From Mycolicibacterium sp. P9-22 (lineage in GTDB: Bacteria; Actinomycetota; Actinomycetes; Mycobacteriales; Mycobacteriaceae): 64,000 nucleotides of DNA. The DNA lies in contig NZ_NPKP01000007.1 of NCBI RefSeq assembly GCF_008329585.1, positions 186,001 to 250,000 of the forward strand. The letters are read 5' to 3'. The notes beneath the pieces are model-generated. The model searched no databases, was not told the origin of the DNA, and was given only the letters and a program-made list of their open reading frames with translations. Shown in pieces: positions 9,508 through 16,739 of this stretch (its first letter is position 1; the number at the start of each line of letters is the position of its first letter). Position numbers and translations under genes: made by a program.

Positions 9508-9900
9508 ATGCTCATTGCCGCCGTGCTCTGCCTGTGCGTGGCAGTGGCGACAGCTGGGGTTGCCGCCTGGTCGCTGAACCGTCCGTATGCGGCCGACCCG
9601 GTGCGCCAGGTGCTCCGTGCCGTCGCACCAACTCAGTTCGCCGCCGCCGCCATGCTGGCCGCCGGGGGTGTCGTCGCATTGTCGGCGCCCGCCCAGATGG
9701 GATCGCTGGTGCTGGCGGTCTGCGTCATCGGAGCGGTCGGTACCGTCGCGGCCGGTTGTTGGCAGAGCGCGAAGGTTGTCGCCGCCAAGGAAGCTCAGCA
9801 AGAAGCGGCTCGCGAGGAAGGCGGCGGCTGCGCGGGATCCTGCGTGTCGTGCACCCTGGCGCCTGCCGATTCGGCCGGCGGCCGCACTAGTTGCGGCTGA
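9508..9900 (+). CDS. Small membrane protein with cysteine-rich tail (Rv0039c homologue)
   Basis: The 130-aa protein has three hydrophobic segments (about residues 2-24, 48-64 and 68-90), then a short charged stretch and a tail containing four cysteines within C-A-G-S-C-V-S-C and near the end. The ATG at 9508 directly precedes the first helix. Position between the mtc28 and yqgE homologues matches Rv0039c. No function is known for the family. The tail could bind a metal, but nothing proves it. It overlaps the convergent yqgE gene by 14 bases at the 3' ends. Confidence 0.78.
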   Translation: MLIAAVLCLCVAVATAGVAAWSLNRPYAADPVRQVLRAVAPTQFAAAAMLAAGGVVALSAPAQMGSLVLAVCVIGAVGTVAAGCWQSAKVVAAKEAQQEAAREEGGGCAGSCVSCTLAPADSAGGRTSCG

Positions 9901-10492
9901 GGTCGATCGGGTGCGTCGCGAGCATCGACAGCGGTAGCGGCTGGCGGCGCAACACCCTGGCCCACAGATCCACCCGCGGTTCGACGAGCACATCCGAGGG
10001 CAGCGCCGACAGCACGATCCAGTCGTCGCGTTCGATCTCGCCTTCCAGCTGACCGGTGGTCCACCCGGAGTAGCCGGCGAAGATCCGCACCCCTTCGAGC
10101 GCGGGCGCGATCTCGTCGGGATCGGTGTCGAGATCGACCATCACGACACGGCCCTGCACATGCCGCAGTCCCGGCACCCCGGTGATGTCCACCCCGACCC
10201 GCACGGTCGCCAGGCACAGCGCCGAATCGCGTTTCACCGGGCCGCCGATGAACATGCTCTTCGGCTTGATGGCCAGCTTCGCCCACTGCGGCAAGATGTT
10301 GTACACGGCGGTCTCGCTGGGCCGATTGAGCACAACCCCAAGGGTGCCGCCCTCGTTGTGCTCGACGATGTAGATGACACTGCGCCGGAACGTCGGTTCG
10401 AGCAGATCGGTATCGGCGAGCAACAGCGTTCCGGCGCGCACACGCGGTGCCGTCGGAGTGACATGATCCTCCGGTTCCTCGGACTGTCCCAC
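9887..10492 (-). CDS. YqgE/AlgH family protein (Rv0038 homologue)
   Basis: The 201-aa protein carries the YqgE/AlgH signature: A-G-T-L-L-L-A-D near the start, S-V-I-Y-I-V-E-H-N, G-G-T-L-G-V-V-L-N-R-P, F-I-G-G-P-V and F-A-G-Y-S-G-W. The family is widely conserved and its molecular role is unsettled; there is no signal peptide. GTG at 10492 is taken as the start; an internal GTG at V-T-P-T-A-P is also possible. It is divergent from the MFS gene with about 120 bases between them. Confidence 0.9.
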   Translation of the reverse strand: MGQSEEPEDHVTPTAPRVRAGTLLLADTDLLEPTFRRSVIYIVEHNEGGTLGVVLNRPSETAVYNILPQWAKLAIKPKSMFIGGPVKRDSALCLATVRVGVDITGVPGLRHVQGRVVMVDLDTDPDEIAPALEGVRIFAGYSGWTTGQLEGEIERDDWIVLSALPSDVLVEPRVDLWARVLRRQPLPLSMLATHPIDLSRN

Positions 10493-10611
10493 TGGTCCAT
10501 CATGTCACCAGCAGCCCCGTGCAGCGGCGATCAACAAGCGGCCCGCCGAGATATTTGTACTGTGGATTCGGGTGCCGATCGCAGTCCCGGCCCGGACAGG
10601 ATCTTGATCTC

Positions 10612-11898
10612 ATGACTGACACCCGCAATCCGTCGGGAACCTGGCAGGCCGTGCGCGGTCTGCCCGAGTTCCGGCGCCTGCTGGAGTTGCGTGCGGTCAG
10701 CCAGTTCGGTGATGGACTGTTCCAGGCGGGGCTGGCCGGAGCCATCCTGTTCAACCCCGAGCGGGCCGCCGATCCGTGGGCCATCGCCGGCGCGTTCGCG
10801 GTGCTGTTCCTGCCCTACTCGGCACTGGGGCCGTTCGCCGGGGCGCTGCTGGACCGTTGGGACCGGCGCCTCGTCCTGATCGGCGCGAACATCGGCAGGC
10901 TGCTGCTGGTGCTCGCGGTCGGTGCGGCGCTGGCGGTCAGCTCGGACGATCTGGTGCTGCTGTTCGGCGCGCTCATCGTCAACGGGTTCACCCGGTTCGT
11001 GTCCTCCGGCCTGTCCGCCGCGCTGCCCCACGTGGTGTCGCGCGACAAGGTGCTGACGATGAACTCGGTGGCGACGGCGACGGGCGCGCTGGCGACGTTC
11101 GTGGGCGCCAACTTCATGCTGCTGCCGCGCTGGCTGCTCGGCGCCGACGATGCCGGTGCCTCGGCGGTGATCTTCCTGGCGGCGCTGCCGGTGGCGCTGG
11201 CGCTGGTGCTGTCCGTGCGCTTCGCGCCACACGTCCTGGGCCCCGACGACAGCTCCCGTGCGGTGCACGGGTCGGCTGCTTACGCGGTGTCCACCGGCTG
11301 GGTGCACGGCATCCGCACGGTGGCGGCGGTCCCGACGGTGTCCGCCACACTCAGCGGACTGGCGGCACACCGGATGGCGTTCGGCATCAACACGCTGCTG
11401 GTGCTGGTGATCGTCCGGCACACCGGTGACCACGAGGTCGCCGGTCTCGGCCTGGGCACCGCGGTGGTTTTCGTGGCCGCGACCGGCACGGGATCGTTTC
11501 TGTCCACCGTGCTGACCCCGGCGGCGGTCGGCCGGTGGGGCCGCTACCGCACCGCCAACGGAGCGCTGCTGCTGGCCGCGGTGGTGCAGCTGTTCGCGGC
11601 GTGGCTGTACCTGCCGCTGATGATCGCCTGCGGTTTCGTGCTGAGCGCTGCCGGGCAGGTGGTGAAGCTGTGCGCGGACAGCGCCATGCAGATCGATGTG
11701 GACGACGCGCTGCGCGGTCACGTCTTCACCGTCCAGGACGCCCTGTTCTGGCTGACGTTCGTGACCGCCATCGCCGGGGCGGCGGCGCTGATACCGCCCG
11801 ACGGTCGGTCGGTGCCGCTGGTGCTGATCGGATCCGTGATCTATCTGCTGGGCCTCGCAGCGCACGCCGCGCTGGGGCGGCGCACACCCCCGGTTTAG
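10612..11898 (+). CDS. Major facilitator superfamily transporter (Rv0037c homologue)
   Basis: The 428-aa integral membrane protein has about twelve hydrophobic segments and the MFS loop G-A-L-L-D-R-W-D-R-R between helices 2 and 3, a variant of the family's conserved motif. Such carriers export or import small molecules using the proton gradient; the substrate is unknown. The ATG at 10612 places a short cytosolic tail before the first helix. The next gene, an Rv0036c homologue, starts nine bases after the stop, suggesting an operon. The neighbour order (Rv0036c-Rv0041) is kept as in M. tuberculosis but in inverted orientation. Confidence 0.88.
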   Translation: MTDTRNPSGTWQAVRGLPEFRRLLELRAVSQFGDGLFQAGLAGAILFNPERAADPWAIAGAFAVLFLPYSALGPFAGALLDRWDRRLVLIGANIGRLLLVLAVGAALAVSSDDLVLLFGALIVNGFTRFVSSGLSAALPHVVSRDKVLTMNSVATATGALATFVGANFMLLPRWLLGADDAGASAVIFLAALPVALALVLSVRFAPHVLGPDDSSRAVHGSAAYAVSTGWVHGIRTVAAVPTVSATLSGLAAHRMAFGINTLLVLVIVRHTGDHEVAGLGLGTAVVFVAATGTGSFLSTVLTPAAVGRWGRYRTANGALLLAAVVQLFAAWLYLPLMIACGFVLSAAGQVVKLCADSAMQIDVDDALRGHVFTVQDALFWLTFVTAIAGAAALIPPDGRSVPLVLIGSVIYLLGLAAHAALGRRTPPV

Positions 11899-11907
11899 AG
11901 TTCAGCC

Positions 11908-12684
11908 ATGGCTGGTGCCGAGCCGATGGTGGCCGATCTGCGTGCCGAGAGCGATGCCCTGGACACGTTGGTGGCCGACCTGCCCGAAGCGGGCTGGCAG
12001 ACCATGACGCCGTCGCCGGGATGGACCGTCGCGCACCAGATCGCCCACCTGTGGTGGACCGACCGGGTCTCGCTGAAATCGATCACCGATGAAGATGCGT
12101 TCGCCGCGGTGCTCGGCGAGGCCGCCAAGGATCCGCTGGGGTTCGTCGACGCGGGCGCCGAGGAACTCGCGCTCACCCCGCCCGGTGAATTGCTCACCTC
12201 CTGGCGCCGCGACCGGGCCGCGCTGCATGATGCGCTGCTCGGCGTCGCCGACGGCCGCAAGTTGCCCTGGTTCGGCCCGCCGATGAGCGCGCCGTCGATG
12301 GCCACCGCCCGGTTGATGGAGACCTGGGCGCACGGCCTGGACGTCGCCGACGCGCTCGGTGTCCGGCGGCCGCCCACCACCCGACTGCGCTCGGTGGCCC
12401 ATATCGGCGTGCGCACACGGGATTTCGCCTTCACCGTGCACGGGCTCACCCCACCCGCGGATTCGTTTCACGTGGAACTGAGCGGTCCGGACGGCGAATT
12501 GTGGTCCTGGGGACCAGAGGATGCCGCCCAGACCGTGACGGGATCGGCCGAGGATTTCTGCATGTTGGTGACCCAGCGCCGGGCGCCGCGCGAACTCGAC
12601 GTGGTGGCCGTCGGCGCGGATGCGCAGAAGTGGCTGACGATTGCGCAGGCGTTCGCCGGACCGCCCGGACCCGGCCGGGAGTGA
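11908..12684 (+). CDS. Maleylpyruvate isomerase-like, mycothiol-dependent/DinB-fold protein (Rv0036c homologue)
   Basis: The 258-aa protein belongs to the mycothiol maleylpyruvate isomerase N-terminal family, a four-helix DinB-like bundle. Metal-ligand histidines are visible in T-P-S-P-G-W-T-V-A-H-Q-I-A-H-L (near residue 40) and in the conserved segment M-E-T-W-A-H-G-L-D-V-A near 150. Proteins of this group bind a divalent metal and are thought to use mycothiol in isomerase or transferase reactions; the substrate here is unknown. It follows the MFS gene after nine bases and is probably cotranscribed. Confidence 0.85.
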   Translation: MAGAEPMVADLRAESDALDTLVADLPEAGWQTMTPSPGWTVAHQIAHLWWTDRVSLKSITDEDAFAAVLGEAAKDPLGFVDAGAEELALTPPGELLTSWRRDRAALHDALLGVADGRKLPWFGPPMSAPSMATARLMETWAHGLDVADALGVRRPPTTRLRSVAHIGVRTRDFAFTVHGLTPPADSFHVELSGPDGELWSWGPEDAAQTVTGSAEDFCMLVTQRRAPRELDVVAVGADAQKWLTIAQAFAGPPGPGRE

Positions 12685-12777
12685 GCCCCGCCGAAATACG
12701 CGAATTGGTTGCTACCAGAGCATCCTCAACGACCATTGTGCGTATTTCGACGAGAATCGGCCAGATAGGAGTGGGTC

Positions 12778-13878
12778 ATGGCCAGTTCGCTACCCGACAA
12801 CCCGTCGCTTGAGGCGCTCGCCGAAGAGGCACGCGGCGGGCAGGAGGAATCCGTCGCCCGCAAGTACGGGTTCAACGGATGGCCCGCGCTCGTGCACTAC
12901 CTCGAGGCGGCCGCCGAACTGAGCGTCGACCCCTCGCGGTTCGACGAGCATGCCGCCGCACCCGCCGACCGGTTCTGTGCGCTGGCCACCCTGCGCTACG
13001 ACGACGCCGACGCCCCGCCGCGCCGACAGGCGGCCACCGAACTGCTGCGCGCCGACCCCGGTCTGGCCGGACACCACGTATGGGCCGCCGCGGCGGCCGC
13101 CGATCCGCGCGCGCTGACCGCCCTGCTGCGCGACGACCCGGCACTGGCGTCGGCGCCCGGAGGCCCGTACGGCTGGGTCCCGCTGATGTACCTGGCGTAC
13201 TCGCGGGTGCCGCAGCACGACAGCGTCCGGGCGGCGCGAATGCTGCTCGACGCCGGCGCCGACCCGAACGCCGGTTATCTGTGGCGCGGGATGTCGACGC
13301 CGTTCACCGTGCTGACCGGCGTGTTCGGCGAAGGCGAGCAGGGGCCGCGCAGGCAGCCCCGCCATCCGCTGGCCGCCGACCTGGCCGACCTGCTGCTGCG
13401 CCGCGGTGCCCATCCGGTCGATCAGCAGACCCTCTACAACCGGATGTTCCGTCCCGACGATTCACACCTCGAGCTGCTGTTCGCCCACGGGCTCGCCGAT
13501 GCCGGCCCCGGTCCGTGGGAGCGCCGGCTCGGTGCGGCGATGGAGACGCGCGCCCAGATGTGGCAGCGGCAGGTGTCGTGGGCCGCCGAGAACGGATTCA
13601 CCGATCGGCTGGCCCTGCTCGCCCGGCACGGTGTCGACGTCTCCGGTGTCGATCCGATGCTGCCCCGAATGCCCGATGACCCCAACGCCCGCGACGCCGA
13701 CGGCGCCACCGCCCTGCACCACGCGGCGTGGTCCGGTGACCTCACGCTGATCCGGGAGTTGCTCGCCGCCGGCGCGGACCCCACGTTGCGCGACACCCGG
13801 TTCGACGCCACGGCGCAGGGCTGGGCCCGGCACGCCTATCAGGATGAGGCCGCCGAACTGCTCAACCCAGATCGGTGA
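12778..13878 (+). CDS. Ankyrin-repeat protein
   Basis: The 366-aa protein contains ankyrin-type repeats. The clearest are A-R-M-L-L-D-A-G-A-D-P-N-A-G (about 155-168), a degenerate unit at A-D-L-L-L-R-R-G-A-H-P, and two C-terminal units with D-A-D-G-A-T-A-L-H-H-A-A-W-S-G-D and R-E-L-L-A-A-G-A-D-P-T-L-R-D. There is no signal peptide or membrane segment, so it is probably a cytosolic protein-binding scaffold. The ATG at 12778 is preceded by AGGAG at a good distance. Its last 17 bases overlap the convergent DxDxDG-repeat gene. The partner is unknown. Confidence 0.85.
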   Translation: MASSLPDNPSLEALAEEARGGQEESVARKYGFNGWPALVHYLEAAAELSVDPSRFDEHAAAPADRFCALATLRYDDADAPPRRQAATELLRADPGLAGHHVWAAAAAADPRALTALLRDDPALASAPGGPYGWVPLMYLAYSRVPQHDSVRAARMLLDAGADPNAGYLWRGMSTPFTVLTGVFGEGEQGPRRQPRHPLAADLADLLLRRGAHPVDQQTLYNRMFRPDDSHLELLFAHGLADAGPGPWERRLGAAMETRAQMWQRQVSWAAENGFTDRLALLARHGVDVSGVDPMLPRMPDDPNARDADGATALHHAAWSGDLTLIRELLAAGADPTLRDTRFDATAQGWARHAYQDEAAELLNPDR

Positions 13879-14368
13879 CCGCGTCCGCGGCGCCGTCGGA
13901 GTCGGCATCGGTGAATTGCACATCCCAGCGGCCGTCACCGTCGCGATCGGCGTAGGCGGTGCCGTCCCCGAGCGCCCGGTCGGCCAGCCCGTCGGCGTCG
14001 ACGTCGAGCAGCCGGTCGTCGGTCAGCCCGTCCCCGTCGAAATCGACCATCGGCCCGGCCCCACCTACTGGGCTGGCCTCCACCCCGTCGAGGCCGAACC
14101 AGCGCAACTGCCCGGACCGGTCGACGGCCACCGCCCACGTACCCGAACCGTCGTCGGTGAAGTAGGCGGGCGCCGGACCGTCCCGGCCGTGCACCGCGTG
14201 ATCGGCCAGCCCGCTCGCATCCAGGTCGGCCAGCGCGTCATCGGGAAGGCCGTCACCGTCGAGGTCCAGCCCGATCCCGTCGAGCACCCCGTCGCCGTCC
14301 ACATCGACCGTCGGATCGGCGGACCAGATCGCCGCGCCGCCGGCACCGTCACCCAGGCAGTAGTCCAT
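13862..14368 (-). CDS. DxDxDG-repeat (calcium-binding-like) protein, Rv3906c homologue
   Basis: The 168-aa protein contains about seven loops of the type D-x-D-x-D-G-x-x-D, for example D-V-D-G-D-G-V-L-D, D-L-D-G-D-G-L-P-D, D-F-D-G-D-G-L-T-D and D-R-D-G-D-G-R-W-D. These resemble thrombospondin type 3 or EF-hand loops, which bind calcium. It is very acidic and has no signal peptide or membrane segment, which is unusual for such repeats. The position just downstream of pcnA on the same strand matches Rv3906c. The stop overlaps the ankyrin gene by 17 bases. Calcium binding is inferred from the loop pattern only. Confidence 0.82.
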   Translation of the reverse strand: MDYCLGDGAGGAAIWSADPTVDVDGDGVLDGIGLDLDGDGLPDDALADLDASGLADHAVHGRDGPAPAYFTDDGSGTWAVAVDRSGQLRWFGLDGVEASPVGGAGPMVDFDGDGLTDDRLLDVDADGLADRALGDGTAYADRDGDGRWDVQFTDADSDGAADAVTDLG

Positions 14369-14383
14369 ACCTGTTCAGACGCA

Positions 14384-15835
14384 TCAGGACTGCTGCGCGT
14401 TCCACCAGGTGTGAAGTTCGGCGATCGCCTCGTCATGATCGAGCGGTCCGCGGTCCAGCCTGAGTTCCTTGAGGTGGTTCCACGCCTTGCCGACCAGCGG
14501 CCCCGGCGGGATCCCGAGGATCTCCATGATCGCGTTGCCGTCCAGGTCGGGGCGCACCCGCTGCAGATCCTCCTTGGCGGCCAGCTCGGCGATGCGTGCC
14601 TCGAGCTCGTCATAGTTGGCCTGCAACCGCGCCGCCCGGCGCTTGTTGCGGGTGGTGCAGTCGGCACGGACCAGCTTGTGCAGCCGGTCCAACAGCGGGC
14701 CGGCGTCGGTGACGTAGCGGCGCACCGCCGAGTCGGTCCACCGGCCGTCGCCGTATCCGTGGAAACGCAGGTGCAGATACACCAGCTGGGACACATCGTC
14801 GACCATCTGCTTGGAGTACTTCAGCGCCCGCATCCGCTTGCGGACCATCTTGGCGCCGACAACCTCGTGGTGATGGAAGCTCACTCCCCCATCGGATTCA
14901 TGGCGCCGCGTGTCGGGCTTGCCGATGTCGTGCAGCAGCGCCGCCCACCGCAGCACCAGATCGGGACCGGAATCCTCCAGGTCCACGGCCTGTTTCAGCA
15001 CCGTCAGCGAATGCCAGTACACGTCCTTGTGCTGATGATGCTCGTCGATGGCCATCCGCATCTCACCGACCTCCGGCAGCACCACCGCACCCAACCCGGT
15101 CTGCACCATCAGGTCGACACCGGCCACCGGATCGGCGCCCAGCAGCAGCTTGTCCAGTTCGGCGGCGACCCGCTCCGCGGTGATCCGGCCCAGCTGCGGC
15201 GCCATCTCCAGCAGCGCCTCCAGCACCCGCGGCGCCACTGCGAACCCGAGCTGTGACACAAATCGCGCCGCGCGCAACATCCGCAGCGGATCATCGCCGA
15301 AGGACACCTGCGGGGCCGACGGCGTGTCGAGCACGCGGTCGCGCAAGGCCGTCAGCCCGCCCAGCGGGTCGAGGAACTCGGCCGGGCCCGCCGCGGTGAT
15401 CCGCACCGCCATCGCGTTCACGGTGAAATCGCGGCGCACCAGATCGTCGGAGAGCCGGTCACCGAACCGGACCTGTGGATTGCGCGACACCTGGTCATAG
15501 CTGTCGGCCCGGAACGTGGTGATCTCGAACCGGTGCCCGCCCTTGCCGACACCGATGGTGCCGAACTCGATGCCGGTGTCCCACAACGCATCCGCCCAGC
15601 CGCGCAGCAACTTCTGCATCTGATCGGGGCGGGCGTCGGTGGTGAAATCGAGGTCGGAGTGCAGCCGGCCCAGCAGCGCGTCGCGGACGCTGCCGCCCAC
15701 CAGGTACAGCTCGTGGCCCGCCGCGGCGAACACCGCGCCGATGTCGCGGAGAACGTCGCCGTGGCTGTTCAGCGCAACCCAGGCTCCCGCCAGCAGTTCG
15801 GCGTCGGCGGCATCATGGGTCGGGTCGGTCGGCAC
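14384..15835 (-). CDS. pcnA: CCA tRNA nucleotidyltransferase / poly(A) polymerase family
   Basis: The 483-aa protein has the class II nucleotidyltransferase head with G-G-S-V-R-D-A-L-L-G followed by the metal-binding D-L-D-F-T-T-D-A, then the RNA-binding R-D-F-T-V-N-A-M-A and D-P-L-R-M-L-R-A-A-R-F motifs. A C-terminal HD domain (L-L-H-D-I-G-K-P-D-T-R and nearby H-H-H-E) follows. In mycobacteria this enzyme adds or repairs the 3' CCA of tRNAs. The GTG at 15835 gives a length close to the M. tuberculosis protein (about 480 aa); a longer frame to 16393 overlaps mutT4. It is divergent from mutT4. Confidence 0.93.
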   Translation of the reverse strand: MPTDPTHDAADAELLAGAWVALNSHGDVLRDIGAVFAAAGHELYLVGGSVRDALLGRLHSDLDFTTDARPDQMQKLLRGWADALWDTGIEFGTIGVGKGGHRFEITTFRADSYDQVSRNPQVRFGDRLSDDLVRRDFTVNAMAVRITAAGPAEFLDPLGGLTALRDRVLDTPSAPQVSFGDDPLRMLRAARFVSQLGFAVAPRVLEALLEMAPQLGRITAERVAAELDKLLLGADPVAGVDLMVQTGLGAVVLPEVGEMRMAIDEHHQHKDVYWHSLTVLKQAVDLEDSGPDLVLRWAALLHDIGKPDTRRHESDGGVSFHHHEVVGAKMVRKRMRALKYSKQMVDDVSQLVYLHLRFHGYGDGRWTDSAVRRYVTDAGPLLDRLHKLVRADCTTRNKRRAARLQANYDELEARIAELAAKEDLQRVRPDLDGNAIMEILGIPPGPLVGKAWNHLKELRLDRGPLDHDEAIAELHTWWNAQQS

Positions 15836-15931
15836 GTTCGGTGAGCCTAATCGGTCTCCCAGCCCGGTAACGACCCGGCGACAGCCCGGCCACGACCGGC
15901 GCGTGTGGCGAGCAGGTAAACCTGCGGCAAC

Positions 15932-15937
15932 TACTAT
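15932..15937 (+). promoter_or_regulatory. Probable -10 box of mutT4 (leaderless mRNA)
   Basis: TACTAT lies seven bases before the GTG start of mutT4, so the message would begin at or next to the start codon. This also explains the absence of a ribosome-binding site there. Confidence 0.45.
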
Positions 15938-15944
15938 CGCTTGG

Positions 15945-16739
15945 GTGTCGGACGGTGATAACGCCAAGCCGCGACGGCGCCGAGGGCGTCGCCGCGGCCG
16001 CCGCGCTGCCGGTCCGCCCGAGGCCAACGCCGAACGCGCCACCTCGCCGGGTGAACCGGCCAGCTCGTCGGCCGGAACGCTGCCGCCCGGGAGCGCCGGC
16101 CAGCCGGCCAAACCCGGCCAGAACCGTAAACCCCGCCCGAACCGACGGGCTCCGGACCGGCTGCGGACCGTGCACGAGACGTCCGCAGGCGGGCTCGTCA
16201 TCGACGGGCTCGACGGACCCAAGGAGACCCAGGTCGCCGCGCTGATCGGCAGGATCGACCGGCGCGGCCGGATGCTGTGGTCACTGCCCAAGGGGCATAT
16301 CGAGGTCGGTGAGACCGCCGAGCAGACCGCCGTCCGCGAGGTCGCCGAGGAGACCGGTGTGCAGGGCAGCGTGCTGGCCGCACTGGGCAGCATCGACTAC
16401 TGGTTCGTGACCGAGGGCCGGCGCGTGCACAAGACCGTGCACCATTACCTGATGCGGTTCCTGGGCGGTGATCTCTCCGACGAGGACATGGAGGTCACCG
16501 AGGTGGCCTGGGTCCCGTTGCGTGATCTGCCCGCCCGGTTGGCCTACGCCGACGAACGCCGCCTGGCCGTGGTGGCCGGCGAGCTCATCGACAAACTGCA
16601 CACCGATGGCGAGGGCGCCTTGCCGCCGCTGCCACACAGTTCGCCGCGGCGGCGCCCCCAGACCCATTCGCACACCCGCAACCGTCGCCCCGAGGAATCA
16701 CCGCCCCGGCGTGCCAACGGCTGCGGTCCAGCCCAGTGA
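15945..16739 (+). CDS. mutT4: Nudix hydrolase MutT4
   Basis: The 264-aa protein has an Arg-rich N-terminus (R-R-R-R-G-R-R-R-G-R-R) and a Nudix domain from about residue 65. The Nudix box GHIEVGETAEQTAVREVAEETG matches the consensus, including the R-E-V-A-E-E metal-binding core. It aligns with MutT4 (Rv3908) of M. tuberculosis through the whole domain and into the P-R-R-R-P-Q-T-H-S tail. Nudix enzymes hydrolyse nucleoside diphosphate derivatives; the role of MutT4 in nucleotide-pool cleaning is not well defined. Start GTG at 15945 (V-S-D-G-D). It overlaps the next gene by four bases (GTGA). Confidence 0.92.
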   Translation: MSDGDNAKPRRRRGRRRGRRAAGPPEANAERATSPGEPASSSAGTLPPGSAGQPAKPGQNRKPRPNRRAPDRLRTVHETSAGGLVIDGLDGPKETQVAALIGRIDRRGRMLWSLPKGHIEVGETAEQTAVREVAEETGVQGSVLAALGSIDYWFVTEGRRVHKTVHHYLMRFLGGDLSDEDMEVTEVAWVPLRDLPARLAYADERRLAVVAGELIDKLHTDGEGALPPLPHSSPRRRPQTHSHTRNRRPEESPPRRANGCGPAQ

